A stretch of DNA of 64,000 bases from Dryas octopetala (Eukaryota; Streptophyta; Magnoliopsida; Rosales; Rosaceae). Position 1 is the stretch's first letter; each line of letters opens with the position of its first letter. The notes below the pieces were generated by a model, which saw nothing but the letters and a program-made list of their open reading frames with translations, was not told the origin of the DNA and ran no database searches. The translations under genes and the position numbers were made by a program. The stretch lies in the NCBI GenBank assembly GCA_963921425.1, contig OY992834.1, forward strand, positions 25,743,923-25,807,922, in the 5' to 3' direction. Shown here piece by piece: positions 20,527 through 30,216 of the stretch.

Positions 20527-23500
20527 ATGACAACTGAAGGAGGTAGCTTTGTTCAGCCTGCAATTCCTAAGTTCGATGGTCACTATGACCATTGGGCTAT
20601 GCTCATGGAGAATTTCCTCCGATCAAAGGAATATTGGTCCCTGATAGAGACGGGGATCCTCACAATAGCAGAAGGGAGTGAGTCAACAGAGGCACAGAGG
20701 AAGACAATTGAGGATCAACGATTGAAGGATCTCAAGGTGAAGAATTATCTTTTCCAGGCTATAGACCGCACCATCATGGAAACAATCCTTGATAAGGAGA
20801 GTTCGAAGAGCATATGGGATTCAATGGCGCAAAAGTACCAGGGAACAACCAGAGTGAAGAGGGCTCAACTACAGGCACTAAGAAAAGAATTTGAAGTCCT
20901 TCAAATGAGAGAAGGAGAGAAGGTGGACGAGTATTTTGCTCGGACACTAACAATTGCCAACAAGATGAAAGCTCATGGAGAAAAGATGGGGCAGGTTGTG
21001 ATTATCGAAAAGATATTGAGATCAATGACCTCAAGATTTGATTACGTGGTATGTTCAGTAGAGGAGTCCAATGACTTGGATGTACTGACAATTGATGAAC
21101 TACAAAGCAGCTTATTAGTCCATGAGCAAAGAATGAACAGTCACAGTGGAGGAGATGAACAAGCCTTGAAAGTCTCCTACGAAGCAAAGTTTGGAGCAAG
21201 AGGAAGAGGTCGAGGTGCGTTTCGAGGTCGAGGAGGTGGTAGATGGAGGCAGCCATTCAACAAGGCAACTGTAGAGTGCTACAAATGCCACAAACTGGGA
21301 CACTTTCAATATGAGTGTCCTAGCTGGGAAAAGGGCGCTAATTATGCTGAACTTGATGAAGAACAAGAGATGTTGTTAATGGCTTACGTAGGACTTCACA
21401 ATTCCAGAAGAGAGGAAGTATGGTTTCTTGACTCCGGCTGCAGCAACCACATGAGTGGTAACAAACAATGGTTCCTGAATCTAGATGAAACATTCAGACA
21501 AGTCGTGAAGCTGGGAAACAATTCAAAGATAGCAGTGATGGGAAAAGGAAGCATCAGATTACAAGTCAATGGGGCAAATCAGGTGATTAGTGAAGTGTTC
21601 TATATTCCAGAGCTCAAAAATAACTTGCTGAGTATCGGTCAATTGCAAGAAAGAGACCTGGCCATTCTTATTCAGCATGGAGTGTGTAAGATATATCATC
21701 CTACAAGAGGGTTGATCATGCAAACTCAAATGTCTGCTAATAGGATGTTTGTTCTTCTTTCCGTGCTGCCAACACAAGCTCAAGCCCCTGCATGTTTTCA
21801 GACTGCATCTGAGGATCAAACTCATCTATGGCATCGAAGATTTGGGCACTTAAATATCAAAGGTTTGAAAACGTTGTTCTACAAGAAAATGGTGAAGGGC
21901 CTACCTCCTCCCCAAGTGTCTTCGAAACTATGCACTGACTGCATGGTAGGCAAGCAACATCGAGAATCCATTCCGAAGAAAAGTTTGTGGAGAGCTTCTC
22001 AGAGACTCCAACTTGTGCACGCTGACATCTGCGGTCCTATTACGCCTCAATCTAACAGCCAAAAAAGGTACCTAATCACCTTTATAGATGATTATAGCAG
22101 AAAAGTGTGGAATTATTTCTTAAATGCCAAGTCAGAAGCTTTTGTTATGTTTAAGAAATTCAAGAGTTTGGTAGAAAAAGAAACCGGGAACTTTATATGC
22201 TGTCTTCGTACTGATAGAGGTGGGGAGTTCACTTCACTGGAATTCAACAAGTTTTGTAGTTCAAATGGCATTAGTAGACAACTTACAGCAGCTTACACCC
22301 CTCAACAAAATGGGGTTGCCGAGCGGAAAAACCGTACAATCATGAATATGGTACGCTGCATATTGTCAGAAAAACAAGTTCCTAAAGAATTCTGGCCTGA
22401 AGCTGTCAATTGGACAGTTCATGTGTTAAATCGATGTCCTACACTTGCAGTGAAGGATATGACCCCAGAAGAAGCGTGGTGTGGTTTCAAGCCTTCTGTG
22501 AATCACTTTAGGGTGTTTGGATGCATCGGACATGTGCATATTCCTGACAATAAGAGACAAAAGCTTGATGACAAGAGTTTCAAGTGTGTTCTCTTGGGCT
22601 TAAGTGAAGAATCTAAAGCTTACAGATTGTATGATCCTGTGTCAAAGAAAGTGGTTATAAGCAGGGATGTCGTATTTGAGGAAGACGAGAAGTGGAACTG
22701 GGATAAAACTGGTGAAGAAGCTAAATGTGATGTTCTTGAGTGGGGAGAAGAAGATGAATTGGAGGAGAATGAGATAGAAGCTGTAAGTGAAGAAGAAGAA
22801 CAGGTTGAAGAAGGAACTACTAGTTCTTCCTCAGATGAAACAATCGAAGATAACTCTCCAAGTCCTGTTCAAGGGAGGATAAGAAGACAACCAACATGGA
22901 TGCAAGATCACGTCAGTGGTGAAGGCCTATCTGATGAGGAGAGGAATAATTTTGTAATGTTCACCTCTACTGGAGATCCTGTGTTTTTCGAAGAAGCGGT
23001 CAAGAGCAAGAAATGGAAAGAAGCCATGGACATGGAGATTAAAGCCATCGAAAAGAATGGAACCTGGGAGTTAGCTACATTACCAGAAGGAGCCAAAAAG
23101 ATAGGGGTGAAATGGATATTTAAGACCAAGCTGAATGAGAATGGGGAGGTTGATAAATATAAAGCTCGACTTGTGGCCAAGGGATACACACAGCAGTTTG
23201 GAATAGATTACACTGAGGTATTTGCTCCAGTAGCTCGTTGGGACACAATTAGAATGATTCTTGCTCTAGCAGCTCACAAAGGATGGAATGTGTACCAATT
23301 GGATGTGAAAAGTGCATTCCTGCACGGTGAATTAAAGGAGGCAGTGTTCATTGAACAACCTCAGGGCTATGAGAAGAAGGGAGCTGAAGACAAGGTGTAT
23401 AGACTCAAGAAAGCTTTATATGGTCTCAAACAAGCTCCTCGAGCTTGGTACAGCAGAATTGAGTCCTATTTTGTGAAGGAAGGTTTTGAAAGATGTTACT

Positions 23501-24519
23501 GTGAGCACACTCTGTTTATAAAGACAGAAGAAGGAGGAAGTCTTCTTGTGGTCAGCTTGTACGTGGATGATCTCATCTTCACAGGGAATGATGAAGCAAT
23601 GTTTACAAGATTCAAGGACTCTATGAAAAAGGAGTTCGATATGTCTGATCTTGGAAAAATGAAATATTTTCTCGGAGTAGAAGTAATGCAAAGCTCTAAG
23701 GGAATTTTCATAAGTCAGAAGAAATATGCTAAGGAAGTGTTGGAGAGGTTTGGCATGGGCGGCTGCAATCCTGTGAAAAATCCAATTGTTCCCGGGTCCA
23801 AACTTGTGAAGGATGAAGGTGGAGCCAGTGTTGATGCTACAGCTTATAAGCAAATGGTGGGCAGCCTCATGTATTTGACTGCCACCAGACCAGACTTGGC
23901 GTATGTGGTGAGTTTGATCAGTAGGTTCATGGAGAGGCCTACTGATTTGCATCATCAAGCAGTGAAGAGGATTCTTCGATACTTAAAGGGCACCATTGAG
24001 TTAGGAGTTCTTTACAAAAGAGGAGGAGGAGAAGAAAATTTGATGGCTTATTCAGATAGTGACTATGCAGGAGACATTGAGGATCGGAAAAGTACATCAG
24101 GATATGTGTTCTTATTAAGCTCAGGTGCAGTGGCTTGGTCCTCAAAGAAGCAGCCAGTGGTCACACTCTCCACAACTGAAGCAGAGTTCATAGCGGCAGC
24201 TTCTTGTGCATGTCAAGGTGTGTGGATGCGTAGGATTCTCGAGAAACTGGGTCATGAACAAAGTAAGTGCACTGTGATTTTTTGTGACAACAGCTCGGCT
24301 ATTAAACTTTCCAAGAATCCTGTCTTACATGGTAGAAGTAAGCACATTGACATCAGGTTTCATTTTCTTCGTGATTTAACAAGAGATGGAGTTGTTGAGT
24401 TAGTGCATTGTCGTTCAAAGGATCAAATTGCTGACATTATGACTAAGCCTTTGAAACTGGAAGAGTTCTTGAAGTTAAGAGATTTGCTTGGTGTTTGCGT
24501 GGCACCAGAAGTAAACTGA
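20527..24519 (+). CDS. Copia gag-pol polyprotein, 1,330 aa
   Basis: A single open frame encodes all proteins needed for retrotransposition. In order: a gag of UBN2 type (PAIPKFDGHYDHWAMLMENF near residue 12); an RG-rich stretch; a CCHC knuckle (CYKCHKLGHFQYEC, about 251); aspartic protease with WFLDSGCSNHMSG (about 298); the integrase HHCC domain (HLWHRRFGHLN, about 431, then CTDCMVGKQ) and DDE core (VHADICGP, LRTDRGGEF, then AERKNRT); reverse transcriptase with DVKSAFLHGEL (about 926) and the active-site YVDDLIFTG (about 1,012); and RNase H (AYSDSDYAGD, about 1,174, FCDNSSAIKLS, about 1,252). Protease-integrase-RT order defines Ty1/Copia. It resembles TNT1-94-annotated polyproteins; the lineage is not assigned. 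No inactivating change is visible. Confidence 0.97.
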   Translation: MTTEGGSFVQPAIPKFDGHYDHWAMLMENFLRSKEYWSLIETGILTIAEGSESTEAQRKTIEDQRLKDLKVKNYLFQAIDRTIMETILDKESSKSIWDSMAQKYQGTTRVKRAQLQALRKEFEVLQMREGEKVDEYFARTLTIANKMKAHGEKMGQVVIIEKILRSMTSRFDYVVCSVEESNDLDVLTIDELQSSLLVHEQRMNSHSGGDEQALKVSYEAKFGARGRGRGAFRGRGGGRWRQPFNKATVECYKCHKLGHFQYECPSWEKGANYAELDEEQEMLLMAYVGLHNSRREEVWFLDSGCSNHMSGNKQWFLNLDETFRQVVKLGNNSKIAVMGKGSIRLQVNGANQVISEVFYIPELKNNLLSIGQLQERDLAILIQHGVCKIYHPTRGLIMQTQMSANRMFVLLSVLPTQAQAPACFQTASEDQTHLWHRRFGHLNIKGLKTLFYKKMVKGLPPPQVSSKLCTDCMVGKQHRESIPKKSLWRASQRLQLVHADICGPITPQSNSQKRYLITFIDDYSRKVWNYFLNAKSEAFVMFKKFKSLVEKETGNFICCLRTDRGGEFTSLEFNKFCSSNGISRQLTAAYTPQQNGVAERKNRTIMNMVRCILSEKQVPKEFWPEAVNWTVHVLNRCPTLAVKDMTPEEAWCGFKPSVNHFRVFGCIGHVHIPDNKRQKLDDKSFKCVLLGLSEESKAYRLYDPVSKKVVISRDVVFEEDEKWNWDKTGEEAKCDVLEWGEEDELEENEIEAVSEEEEQVEEGTTSSSSDETIEDNSPSPVQGRIRRQPTWMQDHVSGEGLSDEERNNFVMFTSTGDPVFFEEAVKSKKWKEAMDMEIKAIEKNGTWELATLPEGAKKIGVKWIFKTKLNENGEVDKYKARLVAKGYTQQFGIDYTEVFAPVARWDTIRMILALAAHKGWNVYQLDVKSAFLHGELKEAVFIEQPQGYEKKGAEDKVYRLKKALYGLKQAPRAWYSRIESYFVKEGFERCYCEHTLFIKTEEGGSLLVVSLYVDDLIFTGNDEAMFTRFKDSMKKEFDMSDLGKMKYFLGVEVMQSSKGIFISQKKYAKEVLERFGMGGCNPVKNPIVPGSKLVKDEGGASVDATAYKQMVGSLMYLTATRPDLAYVVSLISRFMERPTDLHHQAVKRILRYLKGTIELGVLYKRGGGEENLMAYSDSDYAGDIEDRKSTSGYVFLLSSGAVAWSSKKQPVVTLSTTEAEFIAAASCACQGVWMRRILEKLGHEQSKCTVIFCDNSSAIKLSKNPVLHGRSKHIDIRFHFLRDLTRDGVVELVHCRSKDQIADIMTKPLKLEEFLKLRDLLGVCVAPEVN

Positions 24520-24540
24520 CTGCAGTATGCAAGTCAGTTT

Positions 24541-24551
24541 AAGGGAGGATT
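24541..24551 (+). promoter_or_regulatory. Copia polypurine tract
   Basis: AAGGGAGGATT directly precedes the 3' LTR and would prime plus-strand DNA synthesis. Confidence 0.85.
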
Positions 24552-24840
24552 TGTTGGAGCTGTAGTTTCTTGGTGGTTAAGTCAATATGACTTGGTCACT
24601 ATTAGTATCGTGTTAGTTATTGTTTTGTTAATAAAGCCCAGGTTATTCGGGTTTAGATTAGGTTTGAATTATTCCTAACAAACTCACCACATCCTTAGGT
24701 CATGTTAACGTGGGTGTTTTTGATTTCATTCCTGTTTTGTAAGGCTGGTATAAAGCCACAATTTCATTCATTCAATAATATTGCTTTTGAGCTCCCAAAC
24801 CGTGAGTGTTTTCTGTGTTTAGAGCTTTGAGTTTTCAACA
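24552..24840 (+). repeat. Copia 3' LTR (289 bp)
   Basis: Same length and sequence, as read, as the 5' LTR. It is followed by the target duplication GAAAA. Confidence 0.95.
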
Positions 24841-25285
24841 GAAAAAAGCCAAAGAGGAGAGAGAAGCTGGAGATGGAGGAGAAGCTGGGCTAGGTTGGAT
24901 GCGGGGCGGGGCGGGGCTAGGCTAGGAGGGCCGAGGTTGTCGCCGGAGAGAAAAACTAGAGAGAGGAGAGAGAAGTTGGAGATGAAGGAGAAGCTGGGTG
25001 CGGGGCTGGGCTGGGCTGGGCTGGGAGGGCATGGGTTGTCGTCGCCGGAGAGAAAAACCAGAGAGAGGAGAGAGAAGCCGGAGAAAAGGGTGTGCCTGAC
25101 CAGATTGAGGAGAACAGAGAAGCGAAGCTGGAGATGGAGGAGAAACAGAGAGAGAAGAGAAGAGAGATGGGTGTGTAAATGAGTTTTCCATTTGGGTCTT
25201 TTCATATGGGGCTTTAGGGTAAATTCACTAATTAAGTGATTGGGGGTGTGCAACAACAACAAAAAGGTGTGCAAATAGCAGCCCT

Positions 25286-25866
25286 AAAAAAAAAAACCTT
25301 ACGACCTGCTTCAGAAGACACACAATGTGACTTCACTTTCATCTGGTTTGAGAGAATGCAAAAGAGCTTGAGAGAACGCCTTGCGACCTCGAAGAGATCC
25401 AACGCAAAGAAGCTCGCGATATTGCAGGAGAGACAGAGAAGGCAACGTCATGGGAAAATCCCGAGTTGGACGTGATCGTTTCAGGTACGTTCTCAATTGT
25501 TCGATTTGGGGATTTCTTCTTGGATTTCCGATTTGGGTTTTTTGATTTGTTCTCTTCTTCTTGTATGAATTGGGTTTTCTTGCTTTAGAGTTTGAAATTG
25601 GGTTGTTCGATTTGGGGTTTTATTCTTGGATTTTGGGATTTTCTTCAAATATTTAGGGATTTCTGATTTGGGTTTTTGAATTTAAGTATATATTGATATA
25701 GGGAATGAATGAATTTGGGTTATTGATGCATGAATTTGGCTTTCACATCTTAGTTCTCTATTTACTATTATTTATTTTTATTTTCTATAACACTCTTAGG
25801 CTCTGTTTTTTCTTTGTATTTGGATTTTCTTTTACTGGATATATTTAGGGTGACATGGTGACATGG
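25286..25866 (+). repeat. MULE left terminal inverted repeat, inner part
   Basis: This is the reverse complement of 39,250 to about 39,810. Shared stretches include CTTGAGAGAACGCCTTGCGA-like sequence and GTGATCGTTTCARGTACGTT. Together with 18,871-19,013 it rebuilds a terminal repeat of about 0.7 kb. Homology to the right arm stops after ATGGTGACATGG. Confidence 0.85.
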
Positions 25867-25907
25867 CATGAGATGACTGTTGTTCTTATGAATTTAATAT
25901 TTGCAGA

Positions 25908-26115
25908 ATGTCTAAAAGTAGCAGTAGCAATGAAGTTCAACCAAAGAAAAAACAACAACAATGTTCGTGCGGCAGTGTTATCTACACATGTTGACCATAT
26001 ATCTTGCAAGGAAAAATGAAGCATTAGAGGAACAACTTCGAAGGAGGAACGTACCAAGCTAGATTTGGCTTTTTCATGAAAACTGTTGTACTATTTTTGG
26101 TGTTTTTTATGTTCA
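25908..26115 (+). pseudogene. Remnant resembling a GRF-type zinc-finger protein
   Basis: An intron-like TTTGCAG precedes an ATG at 25,908. The frame gives MSKSSSSNEVQPKKKQQQ and then CSCGSV, like the start of plant GRF-finger proteins, and stops at 25,992-25,994. In other frames a coiled-coil-like LARKNEALEEQLRRRNVPS and a hydrophobic MKTVVLFLVFFMF follow. That order (finger start, short coiled coil, membrane segment) matches the small GRF-finger proteins common in plant genomes, but most of the finger is missing. It lies just inside the left MULE repeat and faces the transposase gene. The identification rests on short similarity and gene order. Confidence 0.4.
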
Positions 26116-28185
26116 AATTTACCAACTAACATGAGACTTGTAATCTTCAAAGTAAGGATGTTCTATTCCTTTGTTGGAATGTGTTATTCATTTATTCCTT
26201 TTGTAACAAGATTCCTTATTTTCTTGGCAGAACTTTGGAATGTGTTATTCAAATCTTGTCTGCATTGGTTGTGGATGAATGATGGCTATGCGTGTTCAAT
26301 TGTAAACTTGAATATGTTAGTAACATAGTATGACATATTCTTCAGTATTGTGAGCGTGACAAAGAATGGTCATAAAAATGGAACATATGTCTTGCTCAAA
26401 CAAAAAGCCTTGCCTTTGCCTAAAGAATTCCTTAAAGCCTCTGCCTCAAAAGGTCAAAGCAACTAAAACCTTGATTTTTCTCTTTTTCCCTAGCTTATTT
26501 GTTAGAGGAAATTACATATTTGATTCACTTATTTTATACTTAGTTCAATTTTGGTCTACGAACTTTTTTTAAATTATGTTTTGGTCCACTAATTGTTCTA
26601 CTTATTCAATAAAGGTCCAGATTATTTTTTTTCAAATTTTTCTCACCTTTTACCCTATCAAATCTCAGCCAAATTCAGCAAACATATACTTGTTTTAAAG
26701 CTATTCATCTCATCTTTACAACCATATAAAGATCATTCAAATCGGAGTTCTAAAACTCAAGATAATTAGCCTCAAAGTAGGGTACCCGAAACTACCAATT
26801 TTTCTTAGAAAATTTTCAGATTTTTTGAACTTCACCAAACTTCAATTCTCTTTGATTTTAATACTCCAAATTGGTTCCTATGGCTAAGAAATGATGAAAA
26901 ATAACTTATACTTCAATTATAATTGAAGAAAACACAACCAAAATGATTTAAAATCATAACTTAAAAAAGATCGTGGACCAAAATTGAACTAGGTATAAAT
27001 AAGTAAACTAAAATTGCACTTAAAAAAGATCGTGGACCAAAATTGAACTATGTATAAAATATGTGGACCAAATTTGTAATTTCCTCTATTTGTTATTACA
27101 CTTTCAAAGAAGTCATTGTGGAGTATGAAGTTTTTCAACTTAAATCTCATCTTTTCACTTGAGTAAATCTCTTAAGTTATAATGAGGAGTATGAACTAAT
27201 CAAATTGGAGTTGAGGAGTATAAATATCTTCTAAGAGTGTTGTTAAATATGAAATTAAAGGGAAGAAAGATTTATGAAATGGACCATAACTATCCATAAT
27301 AGGGACAATCAAGCAGGCCATTAATAATTTCAAGTGAGGATTTGGATTTGATAATTGTAGGATTCAAACTGTTCAATTCAGTCCTCCAAATCATTTGTGG
27401 CTTTTTGGAGAGCATGCCCAAAAAGTGCCGAGTCATAAAGATACATGCATCATCATTATCATCGTAATCATAATAAGTACTTTGACAAAGTCAGTTAAGT
27501 ATACAGTGTATACTTGATGACAAATAAATATCTAAAAAACAATTGCAAAAGCCTTTATCATAAAAATGGAAAATATGTCTTGCTCAAACAGAAAGCCTTG
27601 CCTTTGCTGAGTTAAAATTCCCCCCTGAAGTACTTAAATTGCTTGCCAAATAAGATTTTACAGAACCACATCAACTCAACACCAAAAATTGACAAACATA
27701 AAATTTCAACAATAAAAAAACATACAACTTTAGATAACTGTAAAAGGAAAACACAACAACAAATGGTTCCATACTAAATCTAAACTAAAACTTCACCAAA
27801 TACAAACTGCAAATCATCCAAGTAAGGATGTTCCATACTAAATCCAAACTAAAAGTATCCCAAAATCATGGCATCAGTCCATCATCCTGAAAAAAAAAAA
27901 AAAGCAAATACCATTACAAAAAACATTTAATATTTCAAATTAGACTATATGGTATAATATATATGGTAAGGAATGCCACAAAGAACTATCATCATCCAAG
28001 GCCTCAATCAGAGAGTCATTAGGATCTTGGGGAGTGGAAGACCAACAAGAAAATAAAAAATAACTCAAATAAACCAATCATCTACAAATATATAATATCA
28101 ATGCACCAAAAAAAAAAAAAAAACCAGAAAAATATAAACCATTGCTACGTCAAATGAATAATTAGTGGCAGGAAGGTATAAATTC
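25995..28185. other. MULE interior, mostly non-coding
   Basis: Apart from the finger remnant and the MITE at 26,505-27,086 there is no supported gene. A 50-bp segment is repeated directly at 26,370-26,419 and 27,558-27,607. Poly-A runs occur at 27,892-27,903 and 28,110-28,123. Confidence 0.5.
26505..27086. mobile_element. 582-bp Mutator-type MITE with perfect 9-bp target duplication
   Basis: The ends are GAGGAAATTACATATTTGAT (left) and GAGGAAATTACAAATTTGGT (right, reversed), followed by matching TTTTATACWTAGTTCAATTT and TTGGTCYACGA stretches. TATTTGTTA occurs at 26,496-26,504 and again at 27,087-27,095, a perfect 9-bp duplication typical of the Mutator superfamily. Near the right end a unit containing GATCGTGGACCAAAATTGAA occurs twice. 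There is no coding capacity. Confidence 0.9.
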
Positions 28186-29373
28186 TTACCTATTTAATAG
28201 CCTTGGACAACTTATTTTGTCATGAGACACTCTAGTTTTCCCACACCCATTACAACGCCTACCTTTTTCACTTCACTTTCCTTTCGACTTCTCTTTTTCT
28301 TTCTTAATTAGTCTTTTTCCACTCCCTTTAAACTTAACTGGATCCGGCTTATTATAACTAGCAGCACAAGTAATACTCAGTCTATTAGAAACTCCAATAC
28401 AAGAGCCACCACTACCAATGTTTAAGATGGCCTCAATCTGGTCAATAACAAAATCCATTGCCTCACAAAATATTTGTCTTACTTCATCATTTAAGATGGC
28501 CTTATCAATCACGTATGAGTATAGGTGGAATAATGTACTACGTTTTTCAAGTAAGGATGTGTCAATATTTATCTCCACACCATCATTGTCCACTACAACA
28601 TCAGCTTTAGCAGATCTAGTCCATCTCCTCAAAATGCATTGAACCGATAAGGTATGGAGTTTATGTACCTTGTGTAGAAATGACAAAATATGGCTGCATA
28701 GAATTCCTGCAAATAAAATGATTGTATGGCCATAATTGTTTACTCCCATCATTGGTGCGAATATCTTCCCATACCAATTAGTGTTGTAGGTAGTGTCAAA
28801 GATAACCACATCAGCATAGAAACTATATGATTTCCTAGAATTTGCATCTGACAAAAAGCAATGAGTTATCTTATGTGAATCATCTGCTTCGATCTTGTAA
28901 GTGAATACAATTTCTCTCTTGTTCCAACAGAAAATGGTCACGTAATATGTTTCCATCGTGCCCCTTCAACTCAGTACGCTTATCTCTGCGATAGTTGTAC
29001 ATATCTTGTTGTGTACAACCAATGTTTTCAATTCCTCCTGATTGCACTCCAAAAATGTCAAATTGTCAGTGAGGGGTATGTTCACTATGCATAGTGGTTC
29101 ACTTAATGATTTTTGAGCACTTGAGAGCCAATCAAGTGGCTTCTTCGTAAGCTTATCAAGTCATGGGTGTGAGCCTCATCAAAGATGGTGACTACAAATC
29201 CACCTACTTTCGACTTCACAACTATCAATCTCACTTTACAACCCTCTCTTCCTACTCCACGACTCGATGCCTTTTTTCGGTACCTTTCAATTATTTTGAG
29301 TATTCTCCTTCTTTATTGCACACAAACTCCTTCCTTGTGATCTCATCATCCTTACTCTTCTTAGTTGAGTACG
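28186..29373 (-). pseudogene. FAR1/MULE transposase gene, C-terminal part
   Basis: On the minus strand this continues the gene begun at 38,852-38,542, which is interrupted by the Gypsy element. From 29,373 it encodes the second half of a FAR1-type DNA-binding domain (YSTKKSKDDEITRKEFVCNK). After stops comes the MULE transposase core with DVVIFDTTYNTNWYGKIFAP, the conserved first catalytic Asp region, and NNYGHTIILFAGIL. The usual central region between this and the SWIM-type part is deleted. LSVQCILRRWTRSAK is the segment that follows the SWIM finger in FAR1-like proteins. The last piece has a CCHC-like knuckle (CNGCGKTRVSHDKISC) beyond a stop at 28,273. A frame change near 28,910 and several stops make it inactive. 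It could end at 28,186 or splice there, because AGGTAAGAAT resembles a donor. Confidence 0.85.
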
Positions 29374-29957
29374 TGTTGAATCCGAAATTTCTCAAAGAGA
29401 AATTTAGTCAACGATAATAAAGATTAACACATGAACGTTTGACGTGGAACTGATTGAACTGAACTTTTCCTTTTATCTCGTCGAAGCTTCAACTCCTCGT
29501 CGATGAGGTGGATTTCGTGCAAAAAACTCTCTGATGCTAAAGTTAGAGAAATGAAATCCTCTAATTGGTAAATAACAATTTTTCACATACCTCTCATCAA
29601 CGATTTCCATGAGTTTTTATAGACTTTCCTCATTAATTCCCGAATTTTGTCCATTACTCTACCTTTCAGAAATCGTAGAATTAATGGGGGAATTCATGGG
29701 ATTTTCTCCCATAAATGCCTTGACTTGTTGACTTTGGTGATAACGTGAGGAGTTATTTCCCATGTTTTTCTCCTCATTAAATTGCCTAATTAATTTATGT
29801 TATTATTACTATAATAAATATAAGAAATCTTAATCACTCTTAATTATTATTTTAAATATCTAATTAATTGTGAATATATTTCTTCCTTTGACCGAGTCTC
29901 TTTTATTTTCAGCAAATAGGAAATCGCCACATGTCATTGTGATTTTTTGCTCCAACA
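29374..29957 (-). repeat. Gypsy 3' LTR (584 bp)
   Basis: Reads TGTTGAATCCGAAA...TTGCTCCAACA on the + strand. A purine-rich AAAAGGAAATGGGGCATC lies immediately internal on the minus strand and is the likely polypurine tract. Confidence 0.92.
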
Positions 29958-30216
29958 GATGCCCCATTTCCTTTTCATTCTCAATCTCCTTGAATTTGGA
30001 AAGGAAAGGAAAATTTTTAGATTTTCCAATCCACGTCGAACTCCTAGATTTTGGGGCCTTAACATGCTCTATTTAATTTACCTTGAGTCAAACTCTAGTG
30101 ACTTTAAAAGACCTTGCTTGTTTCTTATTTTGCCATAAGTCCTTCTCCACATTCTCACGTTTTCCTCTTGTGTTGCTGCAAGCTTCTTCCTTTTTTCTTC
30201 CATTCTCCCATTGAAG

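Larger units (their letters stand above)
20119..24840 (+). mobile_element. Complete Ty1/Copia LTR retrotransposon
   Basis: The element is 4,722 bp long and bounded by a perfect 5-bp target duplication GAAAA (20,114-20,118 and 24,841-24,845). Both LTRs are 289 bp and read identically by eye. A primer site TGGTATCAGAGCC follows the 5' LTR at 20,411, and a polypurine tract AAGGGAGGATT precedes the 3' LTR. A single uninterrupted 1,330-codon gag-pol frame fills the interior. These traits mark a very recent and potentially autonomous insertion. Confidence 0.95.
19671..25285. mobile_element. Element Y, same TIR family as X, interrupted by a Copia element
   Basis: The left end GAGTGCTACTATTTGCACACC's first 20 bases and the right end (reversed) AGGGCTGCTATTTGCACACC are similar, and A-runs flank both. 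After removing the Copia element (20,119-24,840 plus one 5-bp target copy), about 890 bp remain. The interior is a GA/GC-rich minisatellite of about 110 bp per unit (20,050-20,118, 24,850-24,960, 24,961-25,070) with GCTGGGCTGGG and GTTGTCGCCGGAGAG motifs. No gene is supported. Confidence 0.65.

Noticed and set aside
24895-25182. Charged frames beside the Copia element
   Set aside because: They translate the GA/GC minisatellite of element Y.
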